Assembly (NCBI GenBank): GCA_963665975.1
Contig: OY762508.1
Location: 2,976,001-3,040,000, forward strand
From: G963665975 sp963665975
GTDB lineage: Bacteria; Bacteroidota; Rhodothermia; Rhodothermales; Bin80
Reading direction: 5' to 3'
Length of the DNA: 64,000 bases
The notes beneath the pieces were generated by a model. It saw only the letters and a list, made by a program, of their open reading frames with translations. It ran no database searches and was not told the DNA's origin. Positions 9,146 through 17,965 of the stretch are shown here, in pieces (position 1 is the stretch's first letter; every line of letters starts with the position of its first letter). The position numbers and the translations under genes are program-made.

Positions 9146-9557
9146 CCGTAACGGGCAACCATGGCTAAGGCAATAAGCGACCGCCAAGAGTAACAGCAAG
9201 CGCAGCATCTGGTCTACGGTGAGCGCAAGCACCCCGACTGTCCCGTGACACATCACCATATTATGATCACGCACGCGCACCTGACGACCGCCAAGCGCAT
9301 CTTAGAGTGGTCCAAAGGCGCACTCGTACGGCACGCCCGCTTCGCTTTATCCAGTACGCGTATGCGGATTATCATGAATGGATCGGCTCATCGTCCAGGC
9401 TATGGCTGTGCGCGCGAATCTCCTTCGCGTCAAACAGCCGACTGTCCATCAGGTCGTACAGGCTTCTCGGAAGATTAACAGTCATCGTCATGAGCGGAAT
9501 GGTCGCCGGGCTGTCATACAGCGACGCTAACAATACGATGCAATGAATGAAGGCCAC
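9122..9557 (-). pseudogene. Transposase remnant (DDE, IS5/IS1182-like C-terminus)
   Basis: On the minus strand, pieces in different frames resemble the C-terminal half of an IS5/IS1182-type DDE transposase. The first piece is PATIPLMTMTVNLPRSLYDLMD followed by FDAKEIRAHSHSLDDEPI (from 9557). After a frameshift comes ALGGRQVRVRDHNMVMCH, then GVLALTVDQMLRLL. These correspond to the family's domain before the catalytic Glu and its 'GGRxVRVRGHxKVMCHLxFGxLALTVDQLLRL' tail. Stops and at least two frameshifts show that it is dead. It ends 3 bases from the AbiEii stop, so the toxin-antitoxin cassette abuts an old mobile element. The match is from memory of the family, not an alignment. Confidence 0.6.
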
Positions 9558-9560
9558 CTC

Positions 9561-10532
9561 TCAGGACAGTCCTCTGTACCGCCGCACGTTGAGGGCTTTC
9601 CATTCGAGCAGCGGTTGGGCCTGGATGCATTCCTGAAGAGATACATCGGAGGTTAGAAGTGTTGCATCGATTATACCTTTCTCCAACAGCAGATCGAGAA
9701 ACGCGCGCTCGGCATCCGTGAATGGCAACACTGTAGATAACCCTTGCCGGCATTCTTCGACAAGTTTCTCTCCATAACCTCTCGCCTCTTCGGATCCTTG
9801 CATTGCACCAATGTGCAGCACCGGTAAAAGCTGGTTGAACAGTTCCCCAGCGTCGACCTCCACATCCGCGACTGATACCGTGCGCCAGTCCTTTCGGGCC
9901 ATTGCGCCATAGACGACGAAAGCGAGCCTGAGCCTTTTGCGGTCGAGATCGTCCATGGCGAAGATCAAACGACAGTCGAATAAATCTCTTGCCTTGCGGC
10001 GGGATAGCAACGCCGAGAGTTTTCCCGCCGCGATTTCGTAAAGATTCACCACGGGAATATTGGTGGCGCGCCAGCTTCCCAGTGAGTGGGAGTCCATAGC
10101 GGTGACTGGCCACAAGGGCACGCGGTACATGAAATTGAGATCCACGTCGAGTCTACCGCTCTGCCCGAACGTGCTTCGATAGCGGAGCGACCACTTTCCA
10201 CCGGCATGCTCTTTAGGCATCCGCCGAACTGCGAAGTCCTCGCGACGAAACACGCTTTGGATTGCTTCTTCGATCTTGGGGCGCTCTTCCAGCATGGCGT
10301 CGCGGCTTCGGGCACCCACGTAGTTCAAATCGATGTCGACCGACAGTCTCGGGACGTTGAAGACGAAAAGGTTCAGAGCCGTTCCGCCCTTGAGCGCCAC
10401 CTTCCCCGCAAGAAAAGGGTGATTGCGAATAGCGTCGAGCACGGCCAGCAGTCGGGCTGCCTTTTCCAGCAAGTCGGCCCTGAACCCGGTCGCCTCGGCT
10501 TCTGTGGCCAGCTTTTCGGGAGAGATTGTCAC
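9561..10532 (-). CDS. abiEii: AbiEii-type nucleotidyltransferase toxin
   Basis: The toxin half of an AbiE (type IV) toxin-antitoxin and abortive-infection system; family members are DUF1814 nucleotidyltransferases that inhibit growth by modifying nucleic acid targets. From the GTG at 10532, residues 48-55 are KGGTALNL and 66-71 DIDLNY, the GG-x-D-x-D nucleotidyl-transfer signature. A further acidic pair, DVD, lies at 129-131, and IAAGKLSALLSRRKARDLFD matches the family's mid-region helix. GTG 10532 overlaps the antitoxin stop (GTGA), giving tight coupling; an in-frame GTG at 10547 is also possible. Length (323 aa) is normal and the gene looks intact. Confidence 0.88.
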   Translation of the reverse strand: MTISPEKLATEAEATGFRADLLEKAARLLAVLDAIRNHPFLAGKVALKGGTALNLFVFNVPRLSVDIDLNYVGARSRDAMLEERPKIEEAIQSVFRREDFAVRRMPKEHAGGKWSLRYRSTFGQSGRLDVDLNFMYRVPLWPVTAMDSHSLGSWRATNIPVVNLYEIAAGKLSALLSRRKARDLFDCRLIFAMDDLDRKRLRLAFVVYGAMARKDWRTVSVADVEVDAGELFNQLLPVLHIGAMQGSEEARGYGEKLVEECRQGLSTVLPFTDAERAFLDLLLEKGIIDATLLTSDVSLQECIQAQPLLEWKALNVRRYRGLS

Positions 10533-11344
10533 AGTACATCCCCCCACGACCGTTGGAGCACATCGTTCGGAACCACTAGATTCCAGTCTGCGACCAGGCA
10601 GCCGGAGTTCCTCTTGGTACGCTCCAGATAATGGGGTTGCTGAGGGCGCCGATCCCGTAGCGGCTCAAGATGACTCTCTTCGACCATCAGGGTTTCGCGG
10701 TGCTGATCGAGGAAGAACCCAACCTTTGCGGCGGTGGTCGCGTTGTTCAGCAAAAGAGTATACTCTACTACCCGGTCGAAATTGAAGAATTCAATCGATT
10801 CTAACGATCGCCAGATCTCCTCCCAGCCCCCCGACAAGTCGGGGCGATGCAGGACATCCACCAGCGTCCGCTCCAGACTCGTGACGCGCATTCCCAAGCC
10901 GGCACGCTCCGAATCCAGCACACCGAAGTGCTCCGTCCCGGAGCGCAGAAGCGCCTCGGGAAACTTGGTTCCCCGGAACACCTGAGAGCGGAACCTGAGT
11001 GATCCTGGCGGACGAGATGCGGAATAGATCAGGTGGGCCCAGACGGAGTACGCCCGGCCGTGAAACTCGAGTGCCGTATGATGGGAGAGAACCGCATCCC
11101 GGGTCATCTTGGACGCGACCAGATAGGGGTCGACCGGATAGGAGTCAGGTTCGGCTCCCGGCGGGATGACGGCATACAGCCCGCGCCGTAACCTGACGAG
11201 TTGGCCAGCCTTGGTGTAGTAGGCCAAGAGCGCTTCCTGGCTCCTGGCCCCGACCTCGCCTCGGGACGCGAGATGCGCGGCCAGCTCCGCTCCGGTGAAA
11301 ACCGGATGCCGGCGGAAGAACGCTTGATGCTTCACGGTGGGCAT
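10529..11344 (-). CDS. abiEi: AbiEi-type antitoxin / transcriptional repressor
   Basis: Antitoxin of the AbiE pair. The family has an N-terminal winged-helix domain that binds the promoter and a C-terminal antitoxin domain. Here residues 1-60 give the winged helix (HPVFTGAELAAHLASRG and GQLVRLRRGLYAVIPPG), followed by the conserved LSHHTALEFHGRA and TSLERTLVDVLHRPDLSGGWEE. It lies first in the operon, so the antitoxin is made before the toxin. A near-consensus promoter lies about 100 bases upstream, and candidate operator half-sites flank it. Intact, 271 aa. Confidence 0.88.
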   Translation of the reverse strand: MPTVKHQAFFRRHPVFTGAELAAHLASRGEVGARSQEALLAYYTKAGQLVRLRRGLYAVIPPGAEPDSYPVDPYLVASKMTRDAVLSHHTALEFHGRAYSVWAHLIYSASRPPGSLRFRSQVFRGTKFPEALLRSGTEHFGVLDSERAGLGMRVTSLERTLVDVLHRPDLSGGWEEIWRSLESIEFFNFDRVVEYTLLLNNATTAAKVGFFLDQHRETLMVEESHLEPLRDRRPQQPHYLERTKRNSGCLVADWNLVVPNDVLQRSWGDVL

Positions 11345-11452
11345 GGTTGATCTTCTGTCACGTTGTCCGAGTTATTGTTATGGGATTCTCGCTTCATAGT
11401 CCCAGAAGTGCAATTCAATTGGAAATGACAATATTCTGCCTAACCCATAAGT

Positions 11453-11481
11453 ATAATATGCATTTCTCGGATCATTGTCAA
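11453..11481 (-). promoter_or_regulatory. Sigma70-type promoter of abiEi-abiEii
   Basis: On the minus strand TTGACA (11481-11476) and TATTAT (11458-11453) are separated by exactly 17 bases. Predicted transcription starts near 11446 and leaves about a 100-base leader. Inverted TGACAAT half-sites lie at 11474-11480 (overlapping the -35 box) and 11426-11432 (downstream of the start), a plausible AbiEi operator pair. The AT-rich promoter is unlike the surrounding DNA and resembles the proteobacterial consensus rather than the Bacteroidota -33/-7 type. The operator idea is inference. Confidence 0.6.
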
Positions 11482-11690
11482 ATATTATTATAAAAACTGA
11501 CGCATCGATACGGTTTTCGTAGCCACTTGTCCGCCCGTTTATCAAATTCTACCGTTTTCGCGCCACAACCTTAATATACACGCGATTCCTCAATGACCGG
11601 TATGTATCGGACTGGGGGATCGGTATCGTCTGTGTCAGCGCTTCATGCTAGTCTGCGGCGAACTCAAAGTCTACATTGCGGGCATGATGT

Positions 11691-11855
11691 CGAGCGGCAT
11701 GATTCCGTACAATTGGCTTGGACTAAGTGGTCATCGGCACCGTTTAGTTGTCCCCACCGACAATACAGGCCCAGCGCCACCAATGCGGGCTCGCCGTGGA
11801 GAACTTCGGTCCCGATACTTGCGGTGTGCACACAATTGTGCTCGGCTTCCTGTGG
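11691..11855. repeat. Degenerate direct repeat, copy B
   Basis: Partner of the repeat at 8972-9145, same orientation, 2.7 kb away, beginning with the same CGAGCGGCATGATTCCG block. In this copy the minus-strand reading HGEPALVALGLYCR continues without a stop through GADDH and NCTESCRS to a stop just outside. Together the copies bracket the AbiE operon. The identity is too low for recent duplication by assembly error. Confidence 0.7.
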
Positions 11856-12089
11856 AAACTCAGTCGAGACGTGAGTACCATGGAGCAACGCTTCAGCGGC
11901 AAACTCGACCAGCCTCGGACGGATTTCCGATAGCTTGTCGAGGGATATGGGCGCACCCGGTTTTCCGACTTTGTGGCTACTCTGATGATGCCGAATTCTG
12001 GAGCATCCACTACTTTCTCTTACTATGAGAAAACTTCCTCAGTCTCACGGGTTTAGCAAGAGGCTCCGGCCTAATGATTTAGCAAAGCG

Positions 12090-13130
12090 ATGCGACACCC
12101 CGACTCAAGAAATCCCGTCCCGCATATTGTGCTCGAAGTACCGAGAGAGCACACCGGTCAGACGCGCGTGGACATTTTTATAGCGGCGGGCGTCGCCGAC
12201 ACATCTCGCACCGCCGTGCAGCGGGACATTGGCGCAGGTTGCGTGCAAGTGAACGGTGCACGAGTCGCAAAGCCGTCTCTCCTTGTTCAATCGGGGGATG
12301 TTATTCGCTACCACCGGCGGGTGAAGCCGCCCCTGAAAGTGGTGGCTGAAGACTTGCCGCTTGACATCGTCTACGAGGACGATTGGCTCGTGGTCATCAA
12401 CAAGGCGGTCGGAATGCCCGTCCATCCCGGAGCAGGCCATCCGACGGGGACCCTCGTACATGCGCTACTCCACCACGTCGGATGCGCTACTCTGGAGTCG
12501 GAGGGCCCGCAAGACGTGGGACTGTCAACGATCTATGCGCACGTCGGCGATGCGGCCATACGGCCCGGTATTGTCCATCGCCTCGACAAGGATACTTCAG
12601 GCCTGTTAGTGGTGGCCAAGGATGACGACACGCATCGGAGATTGGCCCGCCAGTTTGAGCTTCGAACTGTGCGCCGCACCTATACCGCCATCGTCTGGGG
12701 AACGCCCGACCCTGCTGTTAGCACGATCGATGCCCCCGTCGGCCGGGACCCGCGTGACCGCAAGAAGATGACGGTCGTGCCTGGCGGAAGAGGCAAGCAT
12801 GCGGTTACGCATTATGAAACCGTGGAAGAACTCTTTTTCACTGCGCGGGTACAGTTTCGCCTGCAGACCGGACGCACCCACCAGATTCGCGTGCATGCCC
12901 GACACATGGGACACCCGGTATTCGGGGATCCGACCTATGGCGGGCGAACAGTCTTTGCAACCCGCCGACGGAAGTTTTTCACCAATCTGCTCGAGAAGCT
13001 GCCGCATCAAGCGCTGCATGCCGAAACATTGGGGTTTATGCATCCTCGTTTGGAGCAGGAGGTGTCCTTCCACAGCGATGCGCCCGCCGGTATGCAGGAG
13101 ACTCTGAACAAACTGAGAGCGATGACATAA
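12090..13130 (+). CDS. rluD: RluD/RluA-family 23S rRNA pseudouridine synthase
   Basis: Isomerises specific uridines of 23S rRNA (the 1911/1915/1917 region for RluD itself). An N-terminal S4 RNA-binding domain is seen at about 25-90 (SRTAVQRDIGAGCVQVNG), and the catalytic motif HRLDKDTSGLLVVAK carries the essential Asp. The downstream motif GRTHQIRVHARHMGHPVFGD is typical, and the length of 346 aa fits RluD. It opens the housekeeping run after the AbiE insert. RluD versus another RluA-group member is not settled by sequence alone. Confidence 0.87.
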   Translation: MRHPDSRNPVPHIVLEVPREHTGQTRVDIFIAAGVADTSRTAVQRDIGAGCVQVNGARVAKPSLLVQSGDVIRYHRRVKPPLKVVAEDLPLDIVYEDDWLVVINKAVGMPVHPGAGHPTGTLVHALLHHVGCATLESEGPQDVGLSTIYAHVGDAAIRPGIVHRLDKDTSGLLVVAKDDDTHRRLARQFELRTVRRTYTAIVWGTPDPAVSTIDAPVGRDPRDRKKMTVVPGGRGKHAVTHYETVEELFFTARVQFRLQTGRTHQIRVHARHMGHPVFGDPTYGGRTVFATRRRKFFTNLLEKLPHQALHAETLGFMHPRLEQEVSFHSDAPAGMQETLNKLRAMT

Positions 13131-13237
13131 AGATCAGGCTGCCGGTCAATTGCCATCTTTGATGGGAGAGTGGCGTGTTCGCTTGGAGACCCCGCAGCCA
13201 GGGTATAATATTACAGCCAGCGATTTTCGTTCGATTT

Positions 13238-14545
13238 GTGAGCCACGAACTTGTGAAGGCGACGTTTCAAACCATAGACGGCACCTACGACATTCTGCCA
13301 GGTCCGGCCGGAGGCAATCCGATGTTGCGCGTGGAAGCGTGGCAGCATGTCGAGGACAAAATCCGGCGCGTAATGCGCCGCTTCGCCTTTGAGGAAATTC
13401 GAACGCCAGTACTGGAACCTGTGGAGCTGATTGCTCGCGGCGTAGGACAGTTGACCGATATCGTCTCCAAGGAAATGTTTTGCGTGGAGCGCGGTAATTC
13501 CACGTACGTGCTGCGCCCGGAAATGACTGCTCCCGTCATGCGCGCCTTTCTGCAGCATCATCTGGAACAGCGGGGCGGTGAGCAGCGACTATTCTACATC
13601 GGACCGTGTTTCCGAGCCGAGCGACCGCAGAAGGGGCGCTATCGGCAGTTTCACCAGTTTGGGGCGGAGCTTATCGGTGCCAGCGATGCGCGTGCGGACG
13701 CCGAAATTATCGCGCTGAATGTGGCCATTTATCGCGAATGCCGGATTGAGGGATCGGTGCTCCGCATCAATACGCTGGGGGACGCGCATAGCAGACCGCG
13801 TTACCGTGATGCTCTCCTGAAGTATCTGGAACCGTTTCGTGCGGAGCTGTCGCCGATAAGCCAGGAGCGCCTGAAGACCAACCCGCTCCGCATTCTGGAC
13901 ACCAAGCAGAAAGACGAACGCAAGCTGCTCGACTCTGCGCCGCGCCTGATTGATTATGTGGATAAAGACAGCCGGGAGCACTACGAGGTGCTCAAAGGAT
14001 TTCTGGCGGACCTTTCGATTGCGTACGTCGAGGATCCATTCCTCGTGCGTGGCCTCGACTACTATACGCGCACAGCGTTTGAAATAGAAAGCCCGCATCT
14101 CGGTGCGCAAAACTCGCTGGCCGGTGGTGGCCGGTATGACCTGTTGGCTGGGGAAATTGGCAGCTCGACAACTGTTCCCGGCATCGGATTTGCAGCGGGC
14201 ATGGAGCGAATGTTGCTGGCGATGGAGGTCAGCGGCGCTACTCTGCCGGGAACTCCACCGCTGGATGCTTTTCTGATTGCGCTCGGCGACGCCGCTGCCA
14301 GAGTAGTATTCCGTCAGGCGCAGAGCCTGCGGGAGGCGGGGCTACGCGTCACCTTCGACCTGCGCGGTAGATCCATGAAGGCGCAGATGCGCGCTGCCCA
14401 CCGCTATTCCGCGCGCCATGCAGTCATCTTGGGAGACGAGGAGCTGCGTACTGGGCAGGCGCAAGTCAAGTCCATGGACACGGGCCGGCAACTGGCCGTG
14501 TCGCTGGAGAAGCTATCCACCTATCTTTCCGATCAGGAGACATAA
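13238..14545 (+). CDS. hisS: Histidine-tRNA ligase
   Basis: Class II aminoacyl-tRNA synthetase charging tRNA-His. It shows the N-terminal TIDGTYDILPG, motif 2 region RAERPQKGRYRQFHQFGAELIG, the histidine-binding VRGLDYYTRTAFE, motif 3 IGFAAGMERML, and a C-terminal anticodon-binding domain (VTFDLRGRSMKAQMRAAHR). The start is uncertain: GTG 13238 (MSHELVKATF) is preferred, GTG 13253 is possible, and the frame is open to 13175. A TATAAT at 13204-13209 with TTGGAG 15 bases upstream could be its promoter and argues against starting at 13175. lgt follows 9 bases after the stop. Confidence 0.93.
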   Translation: MSHELVKATFQTIDGTYDILPGPAGGNPMLRVEAWQHVEDKIRRVMRRFAFEEIRTPVLEPVELIARGVGQLTDIVSKEMFCVERGNSTYVLRPEMTAPVMRAFLQHHLEQRGGEQRLFYIGPCFRAERPQKGRYRQFHQFGAELIGASDARADAEIIALNVAIYRECRIEGSVLRINTLGDAHSRPRYRDALLKYLEPFRAELSPISQERLKTNPLRILDTKQKDERKLLDSAPRLIDYVDKDSREHYEVLKGFLADLSIAYVEDPFLVRGLDYYTRTAFEIESPHLGAQNSLAGGGRYDLLAGEIGSSTTVPGIGFAAGMERMLLAMEVSGATLPGTPPLDAFLIALGDAAARVVFRQAQSLREAGLRVTFDLRGRSMKAQMRAAHRYSARHAVILGDEELRTGQAQVKSMDTGRQLAVSLEKLSTYLSDQET

Positions 14546-14554
14546 TCCCGCCCC

Positions 14555-15474
14555 ATGTTCCCACGCATTGTTCAGATACCGCTCCCGTTCGAGGTCCTGG
14601 GGACCGACACGCTAACGATCTATTCATTCGGGGCCATGCTGGCCGTGGCGTTCCTGATGGCGGCCTGGCTTACCCGTTTGGAATTGGATCGGCTGTACAC
14701 GAACGGCCGTCTCCCGTCGGTCCGGATGCGAGTGCCGTCTGGCGGCAAGGGAAAGGGCAAAAAGCCCCGCATGGTCGATGTTAGCCCATCGCACCTGGTA
14801 GGCACGATGACGGTAATCGCGATTGCTGGCGGCCTGGTAGGGGCAAAGGTTTTTCATATCCTGGAAAACCTGGGCGAATTTGCGGCCAATCCATTCAGCA
14901 TGATATTTTCTACCGGCGGGTTGACGTTCTACGGTGGCCTTATCGTTGCTGCAGCGAGCATCCTGTGGTACATGCGCAAGCATCGCGTGCCGATGGCCTT
15001 GCTTTCCGACGCCGTCCTGCCCACGGTGCTGTTGGCCTATGGCATCGGCCGCATAGGGTGCCATCTAGCTGCGACGGTGACTGGGGGCTTCCTTCCGATC
15101 CATCCATGCGGCCAGATTGGCTTCCGGGATGGTTATGGGGCGAGACCTACCCGGCGAATATTCTGGGACGAACACTCCCTGAAACAGGCGTGTACCCCAC
15201 ACCGCTGTACGAATTTGGCATGGCGGCCGTGTTTTTTGGCATCCTTTGGGTGCTTCGCAAGCATCCGTTTCGGCCGGGATGGCTGTTCTCTTTGGCGCTG
15301 ATGTTTTTCGGCGTTGAGCGGTTTCTGATTGAGCAGATACGTGTTAACAACACGTTTGAACTATTCGGCATGTCCGTGACACAGGCGGAGGTGATTTCCG
15401 TCGTGCTGATGGTGGCGGGTCTCACAGGTCTTATTCTTACCACGCGGATGCGCGAGGGGCGTTCACGCACGTAG
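14555..15474 (+). pseudogene. lgt: Prolipoprotein diacylglyceryl transferase, single-base frameshift
   Basis: Lgt attaches diacylglycerol to the lipobox cysteine of prolipoproteins. The first frame gives the N-terminal two thirds (LTIYSFGAMLAVAFLMA, then GLTFYGGLIVAA, then GIGRIGCHL). The rest continues in the next frame from 15067 as DGDWGLPSD, then YPTPLYEFGMA, then FGVERFLIEQIRVN. Between CAT (15062-15064) and AGC (15067-15069) only two bases, CT, remain where a Leu codon belongs, so one base is missing. Restoring it would give the usual GRIGCHLS-x-DGDWG motif and a normal 306-residue enzyme. Lgt is generally essential in diderms and this window encodes many lipoproteins, so an assembly or sequencing error is likelier than true loss. 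Confidence 0.85.
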
Positions 15475-15514
15475 TCCTGTTGCGATATCTGACGCGGATA
15501 ATTCCTGTAACCTC

Positions 15515-16936
15515 ATGGATCTCAAAGCCTATCTGGAGGAGGCAGTAGACCGCATTCACGCCTGGGAAGCCACGTGGGGCCCCTACGACAGCCATCCATC
15601 GCTGGCAGCGGATGACTCCGCCGTGCAGGCGTCATTCGCGGCGTATGCCGAGCGCCTGAAGGGTAATTATCCCTTCTTCCACCCGCGCTATGCAGGCCAG
15701 ATGCTCAAGCCACCACATCCAGTGGCTGTTCTGGGCTACGTTGCGGCCATGCTGATCAACCCGAACAACCATGCCCTTGACGGCGGGCCACCGACTGCCG
15801 CCATGGAAGTGGAAGCGGTTCGGGCACTGGCCGATATGTTCCATCTGCCTTCGCAAGCACTCGGTCACTTGACCAGCAGCGGAACCATCGCCAATCTCGA
15901 GGCCCTGTGGATAGCGCGTGAATTGCACCCGGACAAGGCCGTGGCTGTCAGCCGTGAGGCCCACTACACGCATGGCCGGATGGGCCAGGTATTGGGATTG
16001 CCTATGGTTCCTCTGCCGGTTGACGAGTACGGGAGGCTGTGCCTGGACGCATTGGAGCGTGAGCTTCGGACGGGGGCCATCGGCACCGTGGTTCTCACGG
16101 CTGGCACCACGGGGCTGGGCGCTGTGGATCCGATCGAAGCCGCGCTTGCGCTCTGCCGCGCGTATGGCTGCCGCATCCATGTGGACGCGGCATACGGAGG
16201 CTTTTTTGCCATAGAAGCGTGGAGTGACGCGCCATCCTGCGTGCTGTCTCCGGCCGTGGCGGCAGACTATCGTGCTATTGCTGCATGCGATTCGGTGGTT
16301 GTGGATCCACACAAACATGGACTGCAGCCGTATGGGTGTGGCTGCGTGCTGTTTCGTGATGCGTCCGTCGGTCGCTTCTACAAGCACGACTCGCCCTATA
16401 CATACTTTACGTCGGACGCGCTCCATCTTGGTGAAATCACGCTCGAATGCTCCCGCGCCGGTGCCGCCGCCGGTGCACTGTGGTTGACATTACAGGTGTT
16501 GCCCTTGCGCGCTAACAGCGGCTACGGCCCCATTCTGCGCGCTTGTTTGCGGGCTGCCCGCGCATGGCACAGCGGGCTGGAAGCGTCGGAAACGCTCCTG
16601 CCGTATTTGGAGCCGGAACTCGACATTGTCATCTACTATCCTTCTACAGAAATGCAGCGAGCCTCGACGATTGATGCGGCCAGCGAACGGCTCTATCAGC
16701 GGGCATTCAACGACCCGGATTATCCGGTATTCCTCAGCAAACTGCGCATAGATCAGGCCCAACTCGCCCGTCGCCATCCCGCGCTTGTTATGGATCAGAA
16801 AGAGGTTCGTATTCTGCGCAGCGTTCTGATGCGTCCGGAGGCTGAAAGCGCCGGTGCTGACCTATTGCAACGCCTTGAGACATGGGCCCTCGAGGGTCTG
16901 GATTCTTCCACCAATGGCCAAACCATCACCTACTGA
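15515..16936 (+). CDS. PLP-dependent decarboxylase (group II, glutamate/tyrosine decarboxylase-like)
   Basis: A fold-type I PLP enzyme of 473 residues. It carries the cofactor-binding sequences LTSSGTIANLEAL, HVDAAYGGFF and VDPHKHG, whose Lys forms the Schiff base. The family includes glutamate, aromatic amino acid, tyrosine and 2,4-diaminobutyrate decarboxylases; the substrate cannot be read here. The TAGTTGLGAVDPI segment is also typical of the group. The last 23 bases overlap the start of rlmB, so the two genes are probably cotranscribed. Confidence 0.82.
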   Translation: MDLKAYLEEAVDRIHAWEATWGPYDSHPSLAADDSAVQASFAAYAERLKGNYPFFHPRYAGQMLKPPHPVAVLGYVAAMLINPNNHALDGGPPTAAMEVEAVRALADMFHLPSQALGHLTSSGTIANLEALWIARELHPDKAVAVSREAHYTHGRMGQVLGLPMVPLPVDEYGRLCLDALERELRTGAIGTVVLTAGTTGLGAVDPIEAALALCRAYGCRIHVDAAYGGFFAIEAWSDAPSCVLSPAVAADYRAIAACDSVVVDPHKHGLQPYGCGCVLFRDASVGRFYKHDSPYTYFTSDALHLGEITLECSRAGAAAGALWLTLQVLPLRANSGYGPILRACLRAARAWHSGLEASETLLPYLEPELDIVIYYPSTEMQRASTIDAASERLYQRAFNDPDYPVFLSKLRIDQAQLARRHPALVMDQKEVRILRSVLMRPEAESAGADLLQRLETWALEGLDSSTNGQTITY

Positions 16937-17690
16937 CCGTACGCTCATTGCCGGGCGCCATCCGGTCCGGGAGGCCCTGGACCGCGAGCCGGAGCACATC
17001 GAGCGGGTATACCTGCAGCAGGGAGGACGTGGCCTCGGGATTCTTCGCCGGGCGGCGCGAGAGTCCGGCGTTCCCGTCCAGGACGTGCCGGCGCAACGGT
17101 TGACAAAGGTGGCCGGTCAGGTCCGCCACCAAGGAGCGGTGGCGTTTAGGACACCGCTGCCGCTTTACACACTGGAGTCCATGCTGGCGGCCGTGGCGCC
17201 AACTCTGGATTCCGTCCGGAAGGACAAGCCGTTGCTTCTGGTGCTTGATCGTATCGAGAATCCACGCAATTTCGGGGCGCTTGTACGGACTGCTGTTGCC
17301 GCAGGCGTCTCGGGCGTGCTCATTTCCGCGCGGCGCATGGCGCCGCTGAGCGCCGTGATGATCAAGGCAAGCGCGGGATCAGCCACGCGGGTGCCGATCG
17401 CTCGCTCGGAGGATCTGACGAGTGCTCTGGAGCAGCTAAAGGAGCGCGGCTACTGGGTACTGGGGGCCACGGCCGAAGCAGGCACATCCGCCTGGGACGT
17501 GGACTGGAAGCGGCCGACCGCTCTCGTTATGGGGAGCGAAACCGCAGGGTTGGAGCATCGCATCACCCAGGCCTGTGATACACTCGTGTCGATTCCGATG
17601 CCCGGTGATGCAGAGTCGCTAAACGTATCGGTAGCTGCGGGAATTCTGCTGTTTGCAGCGGTCAGGGACCGACAGCCACCCAACTGCTGA
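16914..17690 (+). CDS. rlmB: TrmH-family 23S rRNA 2'-O-methyltransferase (RlmB-like)
   Basis: A SPOUT methyltransferase of the TrmH group. An N-terminal substrate-binding domain (IAGRHPVREALD to VRHQGAVAF) precedes the knotted catalytic domain with motif 1 DRIENPRNFGALVRTA, motif 2 LVMGSETAGL and motif 3 SIPMPGDAESLNVSVAAGILL. RlmB methylates G2251 in the ribosomal P loop. ATG 16914 (MAKPSPTDR) is chosen; starts further upstream lie inside the decarboxylase gene. Length 258 aa fits. Its end nearly meets the small minus-strand gene at 17708. Confidence 0.88.
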   Translation: MAKPSPTDRTLIAGRHPVREALDREPEHIERVYLQQGGRGLGILRRAARESGVPVQDVPAQRLTKVAGQVRHQGAVAFRTPLPLYTLESMLAAVAPTLDSVRKDKPLLLVLDRIENPRNFGALVRTAVAAGVSGVLISARRMAPLSAVMIKASAGSATRVPIARSEDLTSALEQLKERGYWVLGATAEAGTSAWDVDWKRPTALVMGSETAGLEHRITQACDTLVSIPMPGDAESLNVSVAAGILLFAAVRDRQPPNC

Positions 17691-17707
17691 AGCGCGGACC
17701 ATGCAAC

Positions 17708-17965
17708 CTACTTTCTGCCGCCCAGATTGTAGACGATCTTGCGAACGGTGTCAAACTGCAGGTACGGATGCTCCTCGCGCAGAAGTTTAATGGCCTGCAA
17801 TGCCGGTACTTCGCTGTCACGCATTTCCCTAAAGCGCTTCCGGATCTGGTAGTCCCGGATACCCTTATGGTTTAGAAGCCTGCGAGAATCCAGAACCTGG
17901 TACAAATCGTCCTCAATGAGGTCGGCCAGAGGATTCGAGGCGTCGTGTACTTCAGCGACTTCCAT
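17708..17965 (-). CDS. Small conserved-looking protein, function unknown
   Basis: An 85-residue protein starting at ATG 17965 (MEVAEVHDASNPLADLI). The frame is open to 18043, but the extra residues are cysteine/asparagine-rich and look untranslated. It is highly charged and predicted helical. The stretch KGIRDYQIRKRFREMR, then ALQAIKLLREEHPYLQFDTVRKIVYN, resembles a small helix-turn-helix or helical-bundle protein. No family is recognised. It stands alone between rlmB and the flippase-like gene. Confidence 0.6.
   Translation of the reverse strand: MEVAEVHDASNPLADLIEDDLYQVLDSRRLLNHKGIRDYQIRKRFREMRDSEVPALQAIKLLREEHPYLQFDTVRKIVYNLGGRK

Larger units (their letters stand above)
11345..12089. other. 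Intergenic region with TA promoter and repeat copy B
   Basis: No intact gene is seen in these 745 bases. The first 250 bases are AT-rich and carry the abiE promoter. From 11691 the second copy of the degenerate repeat begins. On the minus strand upstream of that repeat a decayed frame reads DKLSEIRPRLVEFAAEALLHG, which looks like former coding sequence of unknown family. The final 200 bases before rluD contain nothing recognisable. Confidence 0.6.

Noticed and set aside
15632..16426. Minus-strand open frame of 264 codons within the PLP decarboxylase
   Set aside because: Antisense of a conserved enzyme; no supporting motif.
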